A stretch of 64,000 nucleotides of DNA, taken from assembly GCF_000011065.1 (NCBI RefSeq), contig NC_004663.1, forward strand, positions 3,658,001-3,722,000, read 5' to 3'. Below, piece by piece: positions 9,119-18,618 of the stretch (position 1 is the first letter of the stretch; each line of letters begins with the position of its first letter). A program made the position numbers and the translations under genes. The notes beneath the pieces are model-generated. The model had not been told where the DNA came from. It saw only the letters and a program-made list of their open reading frames with translations, and searched no databases. This DNA is from Bacteroides thetaiotaomicron VPI-5482 (lineage in GTDB: Bacteria > Bacteroidota > Bacteroidia > Bacteroidales > Bacteroidaceae).

Positions 9119-10933
9119 TTATTTTAAAGAATTGCAAATCTCTGTGTTCATCTTCTTCAATTTTGACTCATCGAGTTTTATCACTTTACGGTCATAAGTC
9201 ATTAAACCATTTACTTCGACTTCAACATCAGTAGTTTGTGTATAGACAGCTGCAGAAAATCCACGGGAAATCATATCTTTCAGTATTCCGGCATATTTCA
9301 GATATTCTGCTGTAGCTTCTGCGGAAGTATTGAACTGGATATATCCCCAATTACGATTCGGCTCCCAGAGATGATCTTTCAACACCAGTCCGATACCTCC
9401 GTATTCGCCTAAAACTGTAGCCCTTTGCGCATCATACAGAAACATCTCCGGTCCCGGATAGTGATGTAAATCAAGCATATCACCACATGTATAATGATTC
9501 CCTCCACTTGCCGGATTTACCAATCGGGAAGGGTCATATTGCTTTGTCCATTCGGCAATTTCCTGTGTCTTGAATTGTCCCCATGCTTCATTGAATGGTA
9601 CCCAAGTACCAATACAAGGATAAGAATAAAGACAATCAATCACTTCCTTCCATTCTTTACGATACGTCTCTTCCGATTCAGCAGAACGAGTCAACTCCGT
9701 TCCCTCAAAATATTTTCGGTTTTGCCACTCCGGGCTTTTATCTCCACTAGGCATATCCTGCCATACGATAAGCCCTATCTGGTCACAGTAAGTATACCAA
9801 CGTGCAGGTTCTACTTTGATATGTTTACGAATCATGTTGAAACCAAAATCCTTAGTTTTCTCAATGTCATAGCGTAGAGCTTCATCTGTAGGAGCCGTAT
9901 ATAATCCGTCCGGCCACCATCCCTGATCTAAAGGACCAAACTGGAACAAGTCTTTATTATTCAACTGTAAACGCACAATACCATGTTCATCTCTTTTTAT
10001 CGAATACTTGCGCATAGCAACATAGCTTTTTATCTGATCCACCAGTTTCCCCGCAGAAATCAAAGATACTTCCATCTGATACAGGAAAGGACTATCCGGC
10101 GACCAGAGCTTTGCATCAGCAGGCATGGGAATCTCAACCGGCAAACCATTTATAGAGGTTCCCATAGCCACCAGATGCTTTCCATCAAACACTTTTACCT
10201 CCAGCCTATCCGACTGTCTATTGCTATCCGTTTCAACTTTTACCTTTATTTTATTTGTATCTATGTCGGGAGTTGTCTTTATACCTGCAATATAATGCTC
10301 GGACACCGGTTCCAGCCACACAGTCTGCCATATACCGCTTACCGGAGTATACCAAATGCCACGAGGGTTACTAACTTGCTTTCCCCGAGGTTGAAATCCT
10401 TTATCTGTAGGGTCCCAGACTTTAACAGTCAGGGTATTCGTTGATTTCTCCAAAGCTTCAGTCACATCAAAAGTAAACGGAGTAAAACCACCGGTATGTT
10501 CACCTACTTTTATATTGTTTACCCACACTTCAGTTTTCCAATCTACTGCGCCAAAATGGAGCAATACTCTCTTGCCTCTCCAACTGGAAGGAATATTAAA
10601 TGCACGTTGGTACCATAATTCTTTTTCCATCCCCAAAGTTTTTCCTACACCGGAAAGACTTGATTCAATAGCAAAAGGAACTAATATCTTTCCATCAAAC
10701 GTAGTCGGAGCAGATTGTCCTAAAGGTAATACGGCATAGTTCCATAGCCCATTCAGATTCTGCCAATCCGAACGTTCCATAATAGGACGCGGATATTCCG
10801 GCAATACATTATTCACATCGACCTTTTCTGCCCAAAAAGTTCTGATTTTATCTCCCGCAGGTTTCCACTGCGCCAATAAAATTTGAGAAGAGAATAAAAG
10901 AGCTGTACCCAAAAGTGTTAAATGTTTGATCAT
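9119..10933 (-). CDS. GH2-family glycoside hydrolase
   Basis: 604 residues, signal peptide ending near ILLAQ, so exported. The sugar-binding jelly roll (about 40-215: LNGLWNYAVLPLG, WYQRAFNIPSSWRGKRVLLHFGAVDW without a break), Ig-like domain (about 215-320) and TIM barrel follow in order. The acid/base Glu is in WVPFNEAWGQF (about 448) and the nucleophile Glu in VLGEYGG (about 511). It is shorter than LacZ-type enzymes and lacks extra C-terminal domains. Activity may be beta-galactosidase, beta-glucuronidase or alpha-L-arabinopyranosidase; the sequence alone does not decide. First gene of the PUL operon, directly behind a -7 box at 10971-10978. Confidence 0.93.
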   Translation of the reverse strand: MIKHLTLLGTALLFSSQILLAQWKPAGDKIRTFWAEKVDVNNVLPEYPRPIMERSDWQNLNGLWNYAVLPLGQSAPTTFDGKILVPFAIESSLSGVGKTLGMEKELWYQRAFNIPSSWRGKRVLLHFGAVDWKTEVWVNNIKVGEHTGGFTPFTFDVTEALEKSTNTLTVKVWDPTDKGFQPRGKQVSNPRGIWYTPVSGIWQTVWLEPVSEHYIAGIKTTPDIDTNKIKVKVETDSNRQSDRLEVKVFDGKHLVAMGTSINGLPVEIPMPADAKLWSPDSPFLYQMEVSLISAGKLVDQIKSYVAMRKYSIKRDEHGIVRLQLNNKDLFQFGPLDQGWWPDGLYTAPTDEALRYDIEKTKDFGFNMIRKHIKVEPARWYTYCDQIGLIVWQDMPSGDKSPEWQNRKYFEGTELTRSAESEETYRKEWKEVIDCLYSYPCIGTWVPFNEAWGQFKTQEIAEWTKQYDPSRLVNPASGGNHYTCGDMLDLHHYPGPEMFLYDAQRATVLGEYGGIGLVLKDHLWEPNRNWGYIQFNTSAEATAEYLKYAGILKDMISRGFSAAVYTQTTDVEVEVNGLMTYDRKVIKLDESKLKKMNTEICNSLK

Positions 10934-10970
10934 ATATAATTAGATTATTGTTTCGACTGATTGACGCAGA

Positions 10971-10978
10971 CAAAATTA
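10971..10978 (-). promoter_or_regulatory. Bacteroides -7 box for the GH2-SusCD operon
   Basis: TAATTTTG on the minus strand matches the Bacteroides -7 consensus TAnnTTTG exactly and would start transcription about 30 nt before the GH2 ATG at 10933. No TTTG -33 element is found at the usual 19-21 bp upstream. That is common for activator-dependent PUL promoters and agrees with control by the adjacent HTCS. Confidence 0.5.
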
Positions 10979-11162
10979 GCGGATGAGATAGTTTTTGGGT
11001 AATATAAATATCCCAATAAATCGCAATAATGTCTCAAATAGAAGAAAGAATAGCAAATCTATACCAAATGAAACAGGAATGAGATAATTGTTTCATATAC
11101 CACATAAAAGCACATAAAATATTGCAATAAAAAAGAGGCAGATAAGCTATATATATGCAATA

Positions 11163-11228
11163 TGCAGGATCTATATGCCCTGTACATTGTGTATATATGC
11201 GCAATGCAACGGGGATATAGATCCTGCA
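11163..11228. repeat. Long hairpin just after the HTCS stop
   Basis: The arms at 11163-11180 (TGCAGGATCTATATGCCC) and 11212-11228 (GGGATATAGATCCTGCA) pair over 17 bp with a single bulged G and enclose about 31 nt. The hairpin begins 16 nt after the HTCS stop on the minus strand. The nearest U-tract lies about 30 nt beyond the stem, so it is not a textbook intrinsic terminator; it could stabilise the HTCS mRNA 3' end or be a protein-binding dyad. Confidence 0.6.
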
Positions 11229-11243
11229 TGTACGAGATACTAT

Positions 11244-14200
11244 CTAACCGGCAAAGTCTTTCGGCAATACTCCAAACTGTTTCTGGAAACATTTAGAAAA
11301 ATAGGAAGGCGAGTTAAAACCTACCATATAACAAATCTCATTCACACGCCCATTCCCCTCTTTCAATAATTGGGCAGCTCGTTTCAACCTTTCCAGCCGC
11401 AAGTATTCATTCGGGCTCAGATCAAGTACTCCTTTTATTTTCCGATAAAAATTAGAGCGACTCATATTCAATGAATCGACTATATCATCCATACTAAAAT
11501 CAGGATTATGAAAGTTACCCTGAATGATTTCATTTAGTTTTTTCATAAATTCTTCATCAGCTTTTGTCAAAGCCATCGTATTGGCCGCAACAAAAGGCGA
11601 TTGTGCAAAAGCCTGACGCAGTTTCTCACGACTATTAATCAGATTGGCGATGCAAGCCTGTAGATATTCAACAGAGAAAGGTTTTTCAATATACGCATCC
11701 GCCCCTAATTCCAATCCCTCTATCTTAGATTGAATATTTGTTTTAGCAGTAAGCAGAATCACCGGAATATGACTATAATCCAGTTTAGACTTAACCACCT
11801 TGCACAACTCAAATCCATCCATACGAGGCATTACAACATCACTTACCACCAATGTGACTTCCTGATTATCCAGCACTTCCAATGCTTCCAATCCATCTTT
11901 TGCAGTCAAAACGATGTAATTATCTTCCAATTGACGAACAACAAAAGACAGCATATCCTGATTATCATCCGCTACCAGTATTACAGGCCTATTTGTCTTA
12001 CTTTCCCCCTGTTCTATCCGACGTTCTACCGTTTTACTCTCTTCCACAGATTTATGTTCTGAAGCTAGTTTTATCACACTATCCTGTTCTACAGGCAGCG
12101 ACAAACAAAAAACGTTGGCTTCTTCACTTTCCAACATCGTCAAGTTTCCCCGATGCAATTCAGCCAATGAACGCGAAAGAGCCAATCCAATTCCCGTTCC
12201 GGTAGTAACTTTACCATCTTCCTTCTCATTGAAGCGAACAAAAGGTTTAAAAATCTCTTCCTTCATTTCATTCGGGATAATAACTCCGTCATTCACAGAA
12301 CGAATATAAAACATCTTATTTTCTCCCGTCCCATTTATTTCCAAGTACACATGCACATACGTTTCTGCATATTTCACAGCATTATTCAGCAGATTACTAA
12401 CAATTTTAGTAAATGCCTCCTTATTTACATGAGCATAGAAATCCTGTACCGGTACATTTAGAATGAAATCCAATTCTCTTTGCTTCGCCAAAGAAGTAAA
12501 ACGTTTATGAGTTTCTTTCAATACCTCCGTAATATTACATTCAGCAAAGTTCAATCGGAAACCCTGACTCTCCGTCTTGCGAAAATCCAACAATTGGTTC
12601 GTCAGACTTAGTAGCCGTTCTGTGTTCTGCTTCATTATATTCAAGTCTTCACGCGTCTCCGAGTCCACTGACTTTTTCAAAAGAATATTTTCCAACGGAC
12701 CATTAATCAACGTCAAAGGAGTACGTATCTCGTGTGCTACATTAGTGAAAAAATCTATTTTGGCATTATACACTTCCCGTTCCTTTTCCTGCTCAAATTT
12801 CTCCATTTGACGACGATGCTTTCTATTGGTGCGACGCTTAAAATAAAGAACCAAATAGACAGAACATCCAATAATCAAAAGTACATAAATGCAATAAGCC
12901 CAAACAGAAAGATAAAAAGGAGGTAGAATCTGGATACTTAACGAGATTTCATTACTATTCCATACACCATTGCTATTGGCGGCCTTTACCCGAAATATAT
13001 AATGACCATAACGTAGATTAGAATAAGTTATCAGCGGGCTTTCGCCTACAGATAGCCACTCATCGTCAAATCCTTCTAATTTATACTTCAATTTATTCAT
13101 TCTCGGAGCTTGATAACCTAGAGCTGAAATACGAAAAGAGAAGGAGTTCTGATCAGCCCGAAGTACTATCTTATCAGAGAAAGTTATACTCTTTTCCAAA
13201 GGAGAATTTGGTTCATCTGCATACACTTCCTTATTAAACAACAGAAAATCAGTTATTACTACTGTAGGAAGATTCTTATTCTCTGAGAAATCTTTAGGAT
13301 TAAAAGCGATAAAACCGTCAATCCCCCCAAAGTAAATCATTCCATTCTCATCTTCAAAACTAGAGCGATAGTTGAACTGATCTCCCAACAAACCATTCGC
13401 AGTAGTATACACTTTCATAGCCTCAGTATTTGGCTGGAAACAAACCAGACCATTATTGGTTGTCAGCCATAGCTGCCCTTCTTTATCTTCTACAATCTGA
13501 TAAACAACATCACTAGGCAATCCATTAGTAGAGTTATAACTCGTAAAAGTCTCCGACTCCGGATGAAATATACAGAATCCTCCCCCTTGAGTCGTCAACC
13601 AGATTTGACGATGGGAATCTTCAAAAACACTCGATACTTTATTATATGGAAGACTTGTATTATCTTTATCATCATGCACATAGTTCTTCCATTTCCGATC
13701 GTTCACATTATAACAATATACTCCGTTAGCATAAGTTGCCAACCAGATATTACCGGCAGAATCTTCTTTTATATCATATATAAATTTCCCGTTTAGTTCC
13801 GGTATGCGATCAAAGTCATCCGATTGCTTATTGTATCGTACCAACCCAAACATAGTTCCCAAATAAATATCACCTGTAGCTGTTTTACAGATTGCAAAAA
13901 TGCTATTATCAATCAAAGAACGGGGAGAATCATTTTTTTGATATGTTTTTAAAACAACACCTGAACGGGTATCTATCACCTTTAGCCCCTTAGAGAATGT
14001 ACCTACCCAAAGTTTATCATCCACTAAACAAAGCCCATGTATATTCGTAAATCCTGCACTAGGAGCAAAAAAAGAAAAGTCTTTCGTTTTCAGATTGAAA
14101 CGATTTAATCCACCATCCTCAGTACCAATCCATAATATACCTTGACTATCCCGACAAAATTCACGTACCCGCTTACCATGCAGACTATTTTCTATTCCTT

Positions 14201-15260
14201 TCGGATAATACTTCTCAAAATAAGTATACGAACGAGGATAGTAATTTACTCCTCCAAAATATGAACCAATCCATATCCCATCTTCACGGTCCTTACAAAA
14301 CGAATAAATAGCATTGTCTGATAAAGAATAAGGATCATATTCGGAACTACGCAAATGCGTATACTTTTCCGTACGAAGATTATAAATATAAACACCTGAT
14401 TCCGTCCCTATCCACAACTCATTATCAGTATAGACAAGTAGAGTCCGACAATAAATAGCCTCATTATTCTCGTCTTTCAGCAACAGGTCCCTCAATTTGC
14501 CCGAAGTCAAATTCAGTTCTTTCACCCCTCCTTTTAAGGAACTGATATATAAACAATTGTATGCCCCTAATACTATTTTACTAACAACATCATCATTATA
14601 AGTTTCTTCATTATCAACAGGTGACAGATAGGGGTGAAGAGTTTTCAAATTATCTTTCGAATAAAATAGTCCATCTCCGTAGAATCCAATCCATATAGTA
14701 CCGCTATTATCAACTGTCAAACATTTCACGTTAGTAGAGACCAATGAATGTTCTGTCAAAATATAGTTCCGCAAACTTTGTTCTTTTAAGTCATAACAAA
14801 ATAGATTTTGCGCCTCCGAAGCTATCCAGATACGTCCTTGCCTGTCCCCTGAAATCATGGCAACAGCGCGTTCTATCCTTGTATTTCTATCACTTAATTC
14901 TACAAAATGACGAAAAGTATCTTTTTCAGGATAGTAGATATATACTCCTACGTCTGTCCCTATCCATATATTTCCCTCAACATCTTCATAAAGAGAAGTC
15001 ACAAAATTATTACCGAGACTTCGCGGATTGGTTCTATCATATTTAAAATGCCGGAACGATACACCATCATATCTGTCCAATCCATCTTTTGTACCAAACC
15101 ACATAAAGCCTTTCGAATCCTGCAAGATAGCACTTACTGTATTTTGCGACAATCCATTCTGGCTACTAAGACTCTTAAAATAATAATTCTCATCTACGGT
15201 CTGTGCACGGCAAATAAGACCAATTATTAAGGCAACAAACGTTATAATATTTTTTTTCAT
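11244..15260 (-). CDS. Hybrid two-component system sensor/regulator (HTCS)
   Basis: 1338 residues with the full HTCS architecture. In order: signal peptide, two seven-bladed beta-propellers of Reg_prop repeats (about 25-690, recurring IWIGT/LWIGT blades), Y_Y_Y domain (about 700-775), one transmembrane helix (about 785-807), HisKA with NVAHEIRTPLTLI (His near 840), HATPase with TGTGIGLALS (about 945-1045), receiver with VILVADDN and phosphoacceptor Asp in VVSDVVMPRMDG (near 1141), and an AraC-type DNA-binding domain (about 1237-1338). The periplasmic propeller senses a glycan breakdown product and the cytoplasmic end activates PUL transcription. It lies upstream of and co-directional with its likely target operon. 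Confidence 0.97.
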   Translation of the reverse strand: MKKNIITFVALIIGLICRAQTVDENYYFKSLSSQNGLSQNTVSAILQDSKGFMWFGTKDGLDRYDGVSFRHFKYDRTNPRSLGNNFVTSLYEDVEGNIWIGTDVGVYIYYPEKDTFRHFVELSDRNTRIERAVAMISGDRQGRIWIASEAQNLFCYDLKEQSLRNYILTEHSLVSTNVKCLTVDNSGTIWIGFYGDGLFYSKDNLKTLHPYLSPVDNEETYNDDVVSKIVLGAYNCLYISSLKGGVKELNLTSGKLRDLLLKDENNEAIYCRTLLVYTDNELWIGTESGVYIYNLRTEKYTHLRSSEYDPYSLSDNAIYSFCKDREDGIWIGSYFGGVNYYPRSYTYFEKYYPKGIENSLHGKRVREFCRDSQGILWIGTEDGGLNRFNLKTKDFSFFAPSAGFTNIHGLCLVDDKLWVGTFSKGLKVIDTRSGVVLKTYQKNDSPRSLIDNSIFAICKTATGDIYLGTMFGLVRYNKQSDDFDRIPELNGKFIYDIKEDSAGNIWLATYANGVYCYNVNDRKWKNYVHDDKDNTSLPYNKVSSVFEDSHRQIWLTTQGGGFCIFHPESETFTSYNSTNGLPSDVVYQIVEDKEGQLWLTTNNGLVCFQPNTEAMKVYTTANGLLGDQFNYRSSFEDENGMIYFGGIDGFIAFNPKDFSENKNLPTVVITDFLLFNKEVYADEPNSPLEKSITFSDKIVLRADQNSFSFRISALGYQAPRMNKLKYKLEGFDDEWLSVGESPLITYSNLRYGHYIFRVKAANSNGVWNSNEISLSIQILPPFYLSVWAYCIYVLLIIGCSVYLVLYFKRRTNRKHRRQMEKFEQEKEREVYNAKIDFFTNVAHEIRTPLTLINGPLENILLKKSVDSETREDLNIMKQNTERLLSLTNQLLDFRKTESQGFRLNFAECNITEVLKETHKRFTSLAKQRELDFILNVPVQDFYAHVNKEAFTKIVSNLLNNAVKYAETYVHVYLEINGTGENKMFYIRSVNDGVIIPNEMKEEIFKPFVRFNEKEDGKVTTGTGIGLALSRSLAELHRGNLTMLESEEANVFCLSLPVEQDSVIKLASEHKSVEESKTVERRIEQGESKTNRPVILVADDNQDMLSFVVRQLEDNYIVLTAKDGLEALEVLDNQEVTLVVSDVVMPRMDGFELCKVVKSKLDYSHIPVILLTAKTNIQSKIEGLELGADAYIEKPFSVEYLQACIANLINSREKLRQAFAQSPFVAANTMALTKADEEFMKKLNEIIQGNFHNPDFSMDDIVDSLNMSRSNFYRKIKGVLDLSPNEYLRLERLKRAAQLLKEGNGRVNEICYMVGFNSPSYFSKCFQKQFGVLPKDFAG

Positions 15261-15296
15261 ATATTCAGTTTTATAAGGCTCCTTTATTCAACTAAT

Positions 15297-15304
15297 CAAA
15301 TGTA
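15297..15304 (-). promoter_or_regulatory. -7 box for the HTCS gene
   Basis: TACATTTG on the minus strand fits TAnnTTTG and lies 37 nt before the HTCS ATG at 15260. A purine-rich AAAGGAG stretch sits between box and start. A clear -33 TTTG at proper distance was not seen. Confidence 0.4.
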
Positions 15305-15359
15305 GACAAAATAACAACTGAATAATAGAAAATATGTCCCAATGAATAGAAAAATAGTC

Positions 15360-17420
15360 CTATTTTTCTATTCGGATACGCGCATCCACCGCTATAACCG
15401 CCTTCTCAGTGGCCAGGAGCGGGTTTATGTCCATTTCTTTGATTTCTGTTGCAAACCGGAGCAAGGTAGACAAACGAACGATAATTTCAGCAAATTTATC
15501 CTCGTTTACTCCCTTTTGTCCACGGGTTCCCTGGATAATTTTATAGGCGCGTAAGGAGCGAATCATTGAATAAGCCTCCTCATAAGAAAGGGGTGCCAAG
15601 CCGGAAGATACATCTTTCAGGACTTCCACAAAAATGCCGCCCAAACCGCAGAGTACCACGTGCCCGAACTTTTCTTCATATTTTGCACCAATAAAAAGTT
15701 CTGTGCCTTTGAGCATAGGTTGAACCATGATCGCTTTTGCATCGGGAATCTGCATCATACGGTCAAATTCAAGTGCCAGATGCTGTTCCCCTTTAATGTT
15801 CAGTACTACACCACCGACATCCGATTTATGCACAGGACCTACTACTTTGGCTACTACCGGGAATCCACATCGACGGGCAAAATCCACGACTTCCTCCTTT
15901 TTATTGGAAACATATTCATCGACCAATGAAATACCGGCTGCGTGCAGCAATGCCTGCACATAATGAGGTTCGATATATCCATTCTCCGGGATGGAATCAA
16001 TGATACGACGGATTCTCGGTACATCGACTCCGAACAGTTCAATCTCAGGCACCGCCGGTTTCGGGGCGTTGACAATGCGAGACAGTGCAGTTCCCAAAGT
16101 CACTTCGTCGGAAAAGTTCACGTGTCCTTTGGCAAGGAATGCCGCCACTTCCGCTCCTGCTGTATTGATGGAGGGAAGAACAGGGAATATAGGCTTGTGA
16201 CAAGTCTGCATCTTTTCATGAAGAACATCGTACATTTCAAACATGGTCACCAGTCCGGGTGTGCCGAAGATAGCCAGAATAGCATCTATATTATCTAATT
16301 TTTCTTCGCAATAATCGATGCAGATACGCAAATGATCAGGTGTACCGGTGGCAAGGATGTCAATCGGATTTCCTACGGAAGCTCCGGGGAAGAGTTGGGC
16401 TTTCAGTTCTTCCGCCAGTTCACCTTCCAACTTAGGGACATTCAGTCCGCCTTTGCTCAAAGCATCCGTCAGCATTACTCCCGGACCTCCGGCATGAGTA
16501 ATAATAGCAAAGTTTTTCCCTTTCAGTTCGGGGAGGGTGAAGATACAACCAACGGTAGTCAGCTCTTCGCGCGAAAAGCAACGCACAATCCCGGCTTTAC
16601 GGAACAGCGCCTCTACAGCCGAATCGGAACTGGCAATCGCTCCTGTATGTGAAGAAGCTGCCCGACTTCCGCTTTCCGAACTTCCTGCTTTTATCGCCGC
16701 AATCTTACAGCCTTTTCTTATTAATGAAGAGGCATGGAAGAGCAATCTGTCCGGGTTGTGAATACTTTCAATATAGAGTAGCTTGATACGGGAATCTTTC
16801 TCCAGATCAAAGTTCTCGTCCATAAATTGCAGCACATCTTCCACACCAATCTGCTTGGCATTTCCTACCGACCAAACAGAATTGAACTGCAATCCTTTTG
16901 TCACCGCACTTTCAAGAATAAAGACTGCCGTAGCACCGGAACTGGAGATCAGATCGACTCCTTTTGAGTTCAAGTTCGGAATAGGCTGGCTGAAGACGCT
17001 ATGATGCCATATATTCATCAGTCCGATACAGTTCGGACCAATCAGTGAAGCACCATATTTGTTGACACTTTCCAGTATACGTTCTTCCAGCAGTGCTCCT
17101 TCGTGTGTCTCTTCACCAAATCCGGCAGAGAGTATGATAAACGCCCGCGTCTGCTTCTCGCTTGCCAGTGTCTCTACTATATCCGGACACATCACAGCCG
17201 GAACAGCCAACACAGCCAGATCGGTATCAGGCAATTCTTTTACATCTGCAAAGGCAGGAACTCCCTGCACTTCTGTCTCTTTCGGGTTCACAGCCCGGAG
17301 TTCTCCCTGATAACCTCCGTTTATCAGATTCTTCAATATAGCGCCACCCGGCTTATGTACATTATTCGAAGCCCCTACTACAACTATACTCTCGGGACGA
17401 AGTAACTGGGTTGTTATCAT
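15360..17420 (-). CDS. ADP-forming acetyl/acyl-CoA synthetase (acetate--CoA ligase family)
   Basis: 686 residues with alpha and beta halves fused. CoA-binding Rossmann domain (about 5-130, IVVVGASNNVHKPGGAI), succinyl-CoA-ligase-like domain containing SSHTGAIASSD, whose His (about 257) is the expected phospho-relay residue, and a C-terminal ATP-grasp domain (about 460-686, FPVVAKVVGPVHKSDVGGV). The family converts acyl-CoA, ADP and phosphate to acid, ATP and CoA, conserving energy during fermentation. There is no GNAT domain, so it is not a Pat-type acetyltransferase. The open frame extends to a GTG at 17429, but ATG at 17420 follows a -7 box at 17453-17460 at a more usual leader length and is preferred. 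Confidence 0.92.
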   Translation of the reverse strand: MITTQLLRPESIVVVGASNNVHKPGGAILKNLINGGYQGELRAVNPKETEVQGVPAFADVKELPDTDLAVLAVPAVMCPDIVETLASEKQTRAFIILSAGFGEETHEGALLEERILESVNKYGASLIGPNCIGLMNIWHHSVFSQPIPNLNSKGVDLISSSGATAVFILESAVTKGLQFNSVWSVGNAKQIGVEDVLQFMDENFDLEKDSRIKLLYIESIHNPDRLLFHASSLIRKGCKIAAIKAGSSESGSRAASSHTGAIASSDSAVEALFRKAGIVRCFSREELTTVGCIFTLPELKGKNFAIITHAGGPGVMLTDALSKGGLNVPKLEGELAEELKAQLFPGASVGNPIDILATGTPDHLRICIDYCEEKLDNIDAILAIFGTPGLVTMFEMYDVLHEKMQTCHKPIFPVLPSINTAGAEVAAFLAKGHVNFSDEVTLGTALSRIVNAPKPAVPEIELFGVDVPRIRRIIDSIPENGYIEPHYVQALLHAAGISLVDEYVSNKKEEVVDFARRCGFPVVAKVVGPVHKSDVGGVVLNIKGEQHLALEFDRMMQIPDAKAIMVQPMLKGTELFIGAKYEEKFGHVVLCGLGGIFVEVLKDVSSGLAPLSYEEAYSMIRSLRAYKIIQGTRGQKGVNEDKFAEIIVRLSTLLRFATEIKEMDINPLLATEKAVIAVDARIRIEK

Positions 17421-17452
17421 ATCATACACTGGTTTTCGTTTAAACTAGGATA

Positions 17453-17460
17453 CAAATATA
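17453..17460 (-). promoter_or_regulatory. -7 box for the ADP-forming acyl-CoA synthetase
   Basis: TATATTTG on the minus strand matches TAnnTTTG, about 33 nt upstream of the preferred ATG. A T-rich segment sits about 20 bp further upstream in the -33 position. Confidence 0.45.
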
Positions 17461-17805
17461 TTCTTTCCTGCGAGAAAAAAGAAAGAAAAAGAGGAGAATT
17501 ATGGGTGGAAGTCCTTAAAAACAGATGAAAACATTTGGGTTATTCTATCATAAGCTAACTTTTTGGTCAGTTCATGTTCATTCACTACGATCCTGTTATT
17601 TCCATAGTTTTATCTTGATATCAATCAATTACTGTTTTTTTCTTTAAAGGAAAGAATACTAAAACTGACAAAGAAGACAATATCAAGGTTCAATATAGTT
17701 GTTATTAAAATGAAAGACAGCACTAGTAGAATTAACTGAAATGCCCTAATATGGTTAACTTTATTTAGCCAATCCATATCAGGGCAAACAGAAACTGCAT
17801 AAACT
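17461..17805. other. AT-rich gap between Rhs-linked lipoprotein and acyl-CoA synthetase
   Basis: About 345 bp with no convincing gene. A short minus-strand frame from an internal ATG at 17780 down to 17625 would encode about 51 residues with two hydrophobic stretches (FQLILLVLSFILITTILNL and IVFFVSFSILSF). It has no visible ribosome-binding site and overlaps the 3' end of the preceding gene if extended, so it may be a small membrane protein or chance. Confidence 0.4.
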
Positions 17806-18534
17806 TTACTTATACAAATACGATTGAGGCAAATTAGTAACAAATTGAATCATTTGCAGATTTCGGTTTAAAAGAAAATTATCCAAAGCACATCCTAGTT
17901 CTTTAAGGTAAATATTTTCCTTAATCTTATTTTTCGAGGGATAATATAGCTGATATCCTTTAATTCTATCAAATCTCAGGAGACACGTGTGAAATTCACT
18001 CCACAATGTAGTATCTGGTACGCATTTATCACGTACTTCCTTTCTTATTTTTTGAAAATCTTCTTCATAGTCAAAATCCAGACTGTAATTGCCTTGCATA
18101 TCATAGAAGTAAACAAACTTATAACCATTATCAGCTATCATTTCACCTAAATCAAACTCAATTTTAAACCATTTTTTATTCTTCCAAAGAACAAACATTG
18201 CTCCTTTCTTAAATTGGAACGAAATTTCCTTTTTATATAAAGATAAATGCTGCAAAAGCTCTTCTCGACCTGAGACATTTTTATATGCCGCCTTATCAAA
18301 GTCATCAAATGATAAAAATGTGTTATCATTAACTTCATTCGTTATTTTCCAACAATAGTCCCAAAGCTCATTCACAGTAGGGTACTTCAAATTCGCACGA
18401 AAATACATCTTTACTTGACTGTATAAATCAAATTTAAAGTCATAATCAGTAGAAGTATCATATAAAGCTATACTTTTACAACTATATAGGACTAATAATA
18501 GTACGATTAATAAAATCCTAATTATCGGTTTCAT
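17806..18534 (-). CDS. Hypothetical lipoprotein downstream of Rhs toxin
   Basis: 242 residues, not recognised. The N-terminus is a lipoprotein signal (VLYSC, Cys19). The mature part is rich in aromatic and charged residues (for example FLSFDDFDKAAYKNV and GYKFVYFYDMQGNYSLDFDY) with no repeats and no catalytic signature. It is the third gene in the run Rhs protein, lipoprotein, lipoprotein, 84 bp after the second. Position makes it a candidate immunity or accessory protein for the JAB-type toxin, but this is inference from context only. Confidence 0.6.
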   Translation of the reverse strand: MKPIIRILLIVLLLVLYSCKSIALYDTSTDYDFKFDLYSQVKMYFRANLKYPTVNELWDYCWKITNEVNDNTFLSFDDFDKAAYKNVSGREELLQHLSLYKKEISFQFKKGAMFVLWKNKKWFKIEFDLGEMIADNGYKFVYFYDMQGNYSLDFDYEEDFQKIRKEVRDKCVPDTTLWSEFHTCLLRFDRIKGYQLYYPSKNKIKENIYLKELGCALDNFLLNRNLQMIQFVTNLPQSYLYK

Positions 18535-18618
18535 TTATGATATAAATTAAAGATTTATAGGAATATTGCAAAATCTAATATACCCTCACTAAAAATCTTC
18601 TTCAGTTGTTGCTTCGCA

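Larger units (their letters stand above)
10934..11243 (-). other. Regulatory gap between HTCS and PUL operon
   Basis: 310 bp without a supported gene. It holds the -7 box at 10971-10978, an AT-rich segment at 10995-11040 where an HTCS activator would be expected to bind, and the large inverted repeat at 11163-11228 next to the HTCS stop codon. The short open frames crossing it have no homology that I recognise and overlap the HTCS end. Confidence 0.6.

Noticed and set aside
11059..11292. 77-codon minus-strand frame over the HTCS end and hairpin
   Set aside because: Overlaps the HTCS AraC domain in another frame and is created largely by the inverted repeat.
17625..17843. 72-codon frame with two hydrophobic stretches after the lipoprotein gene
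   Set aside because: No ribosome-binding site, overlaps the previous gene, no homology recognised; kept only as a note in the gap description.
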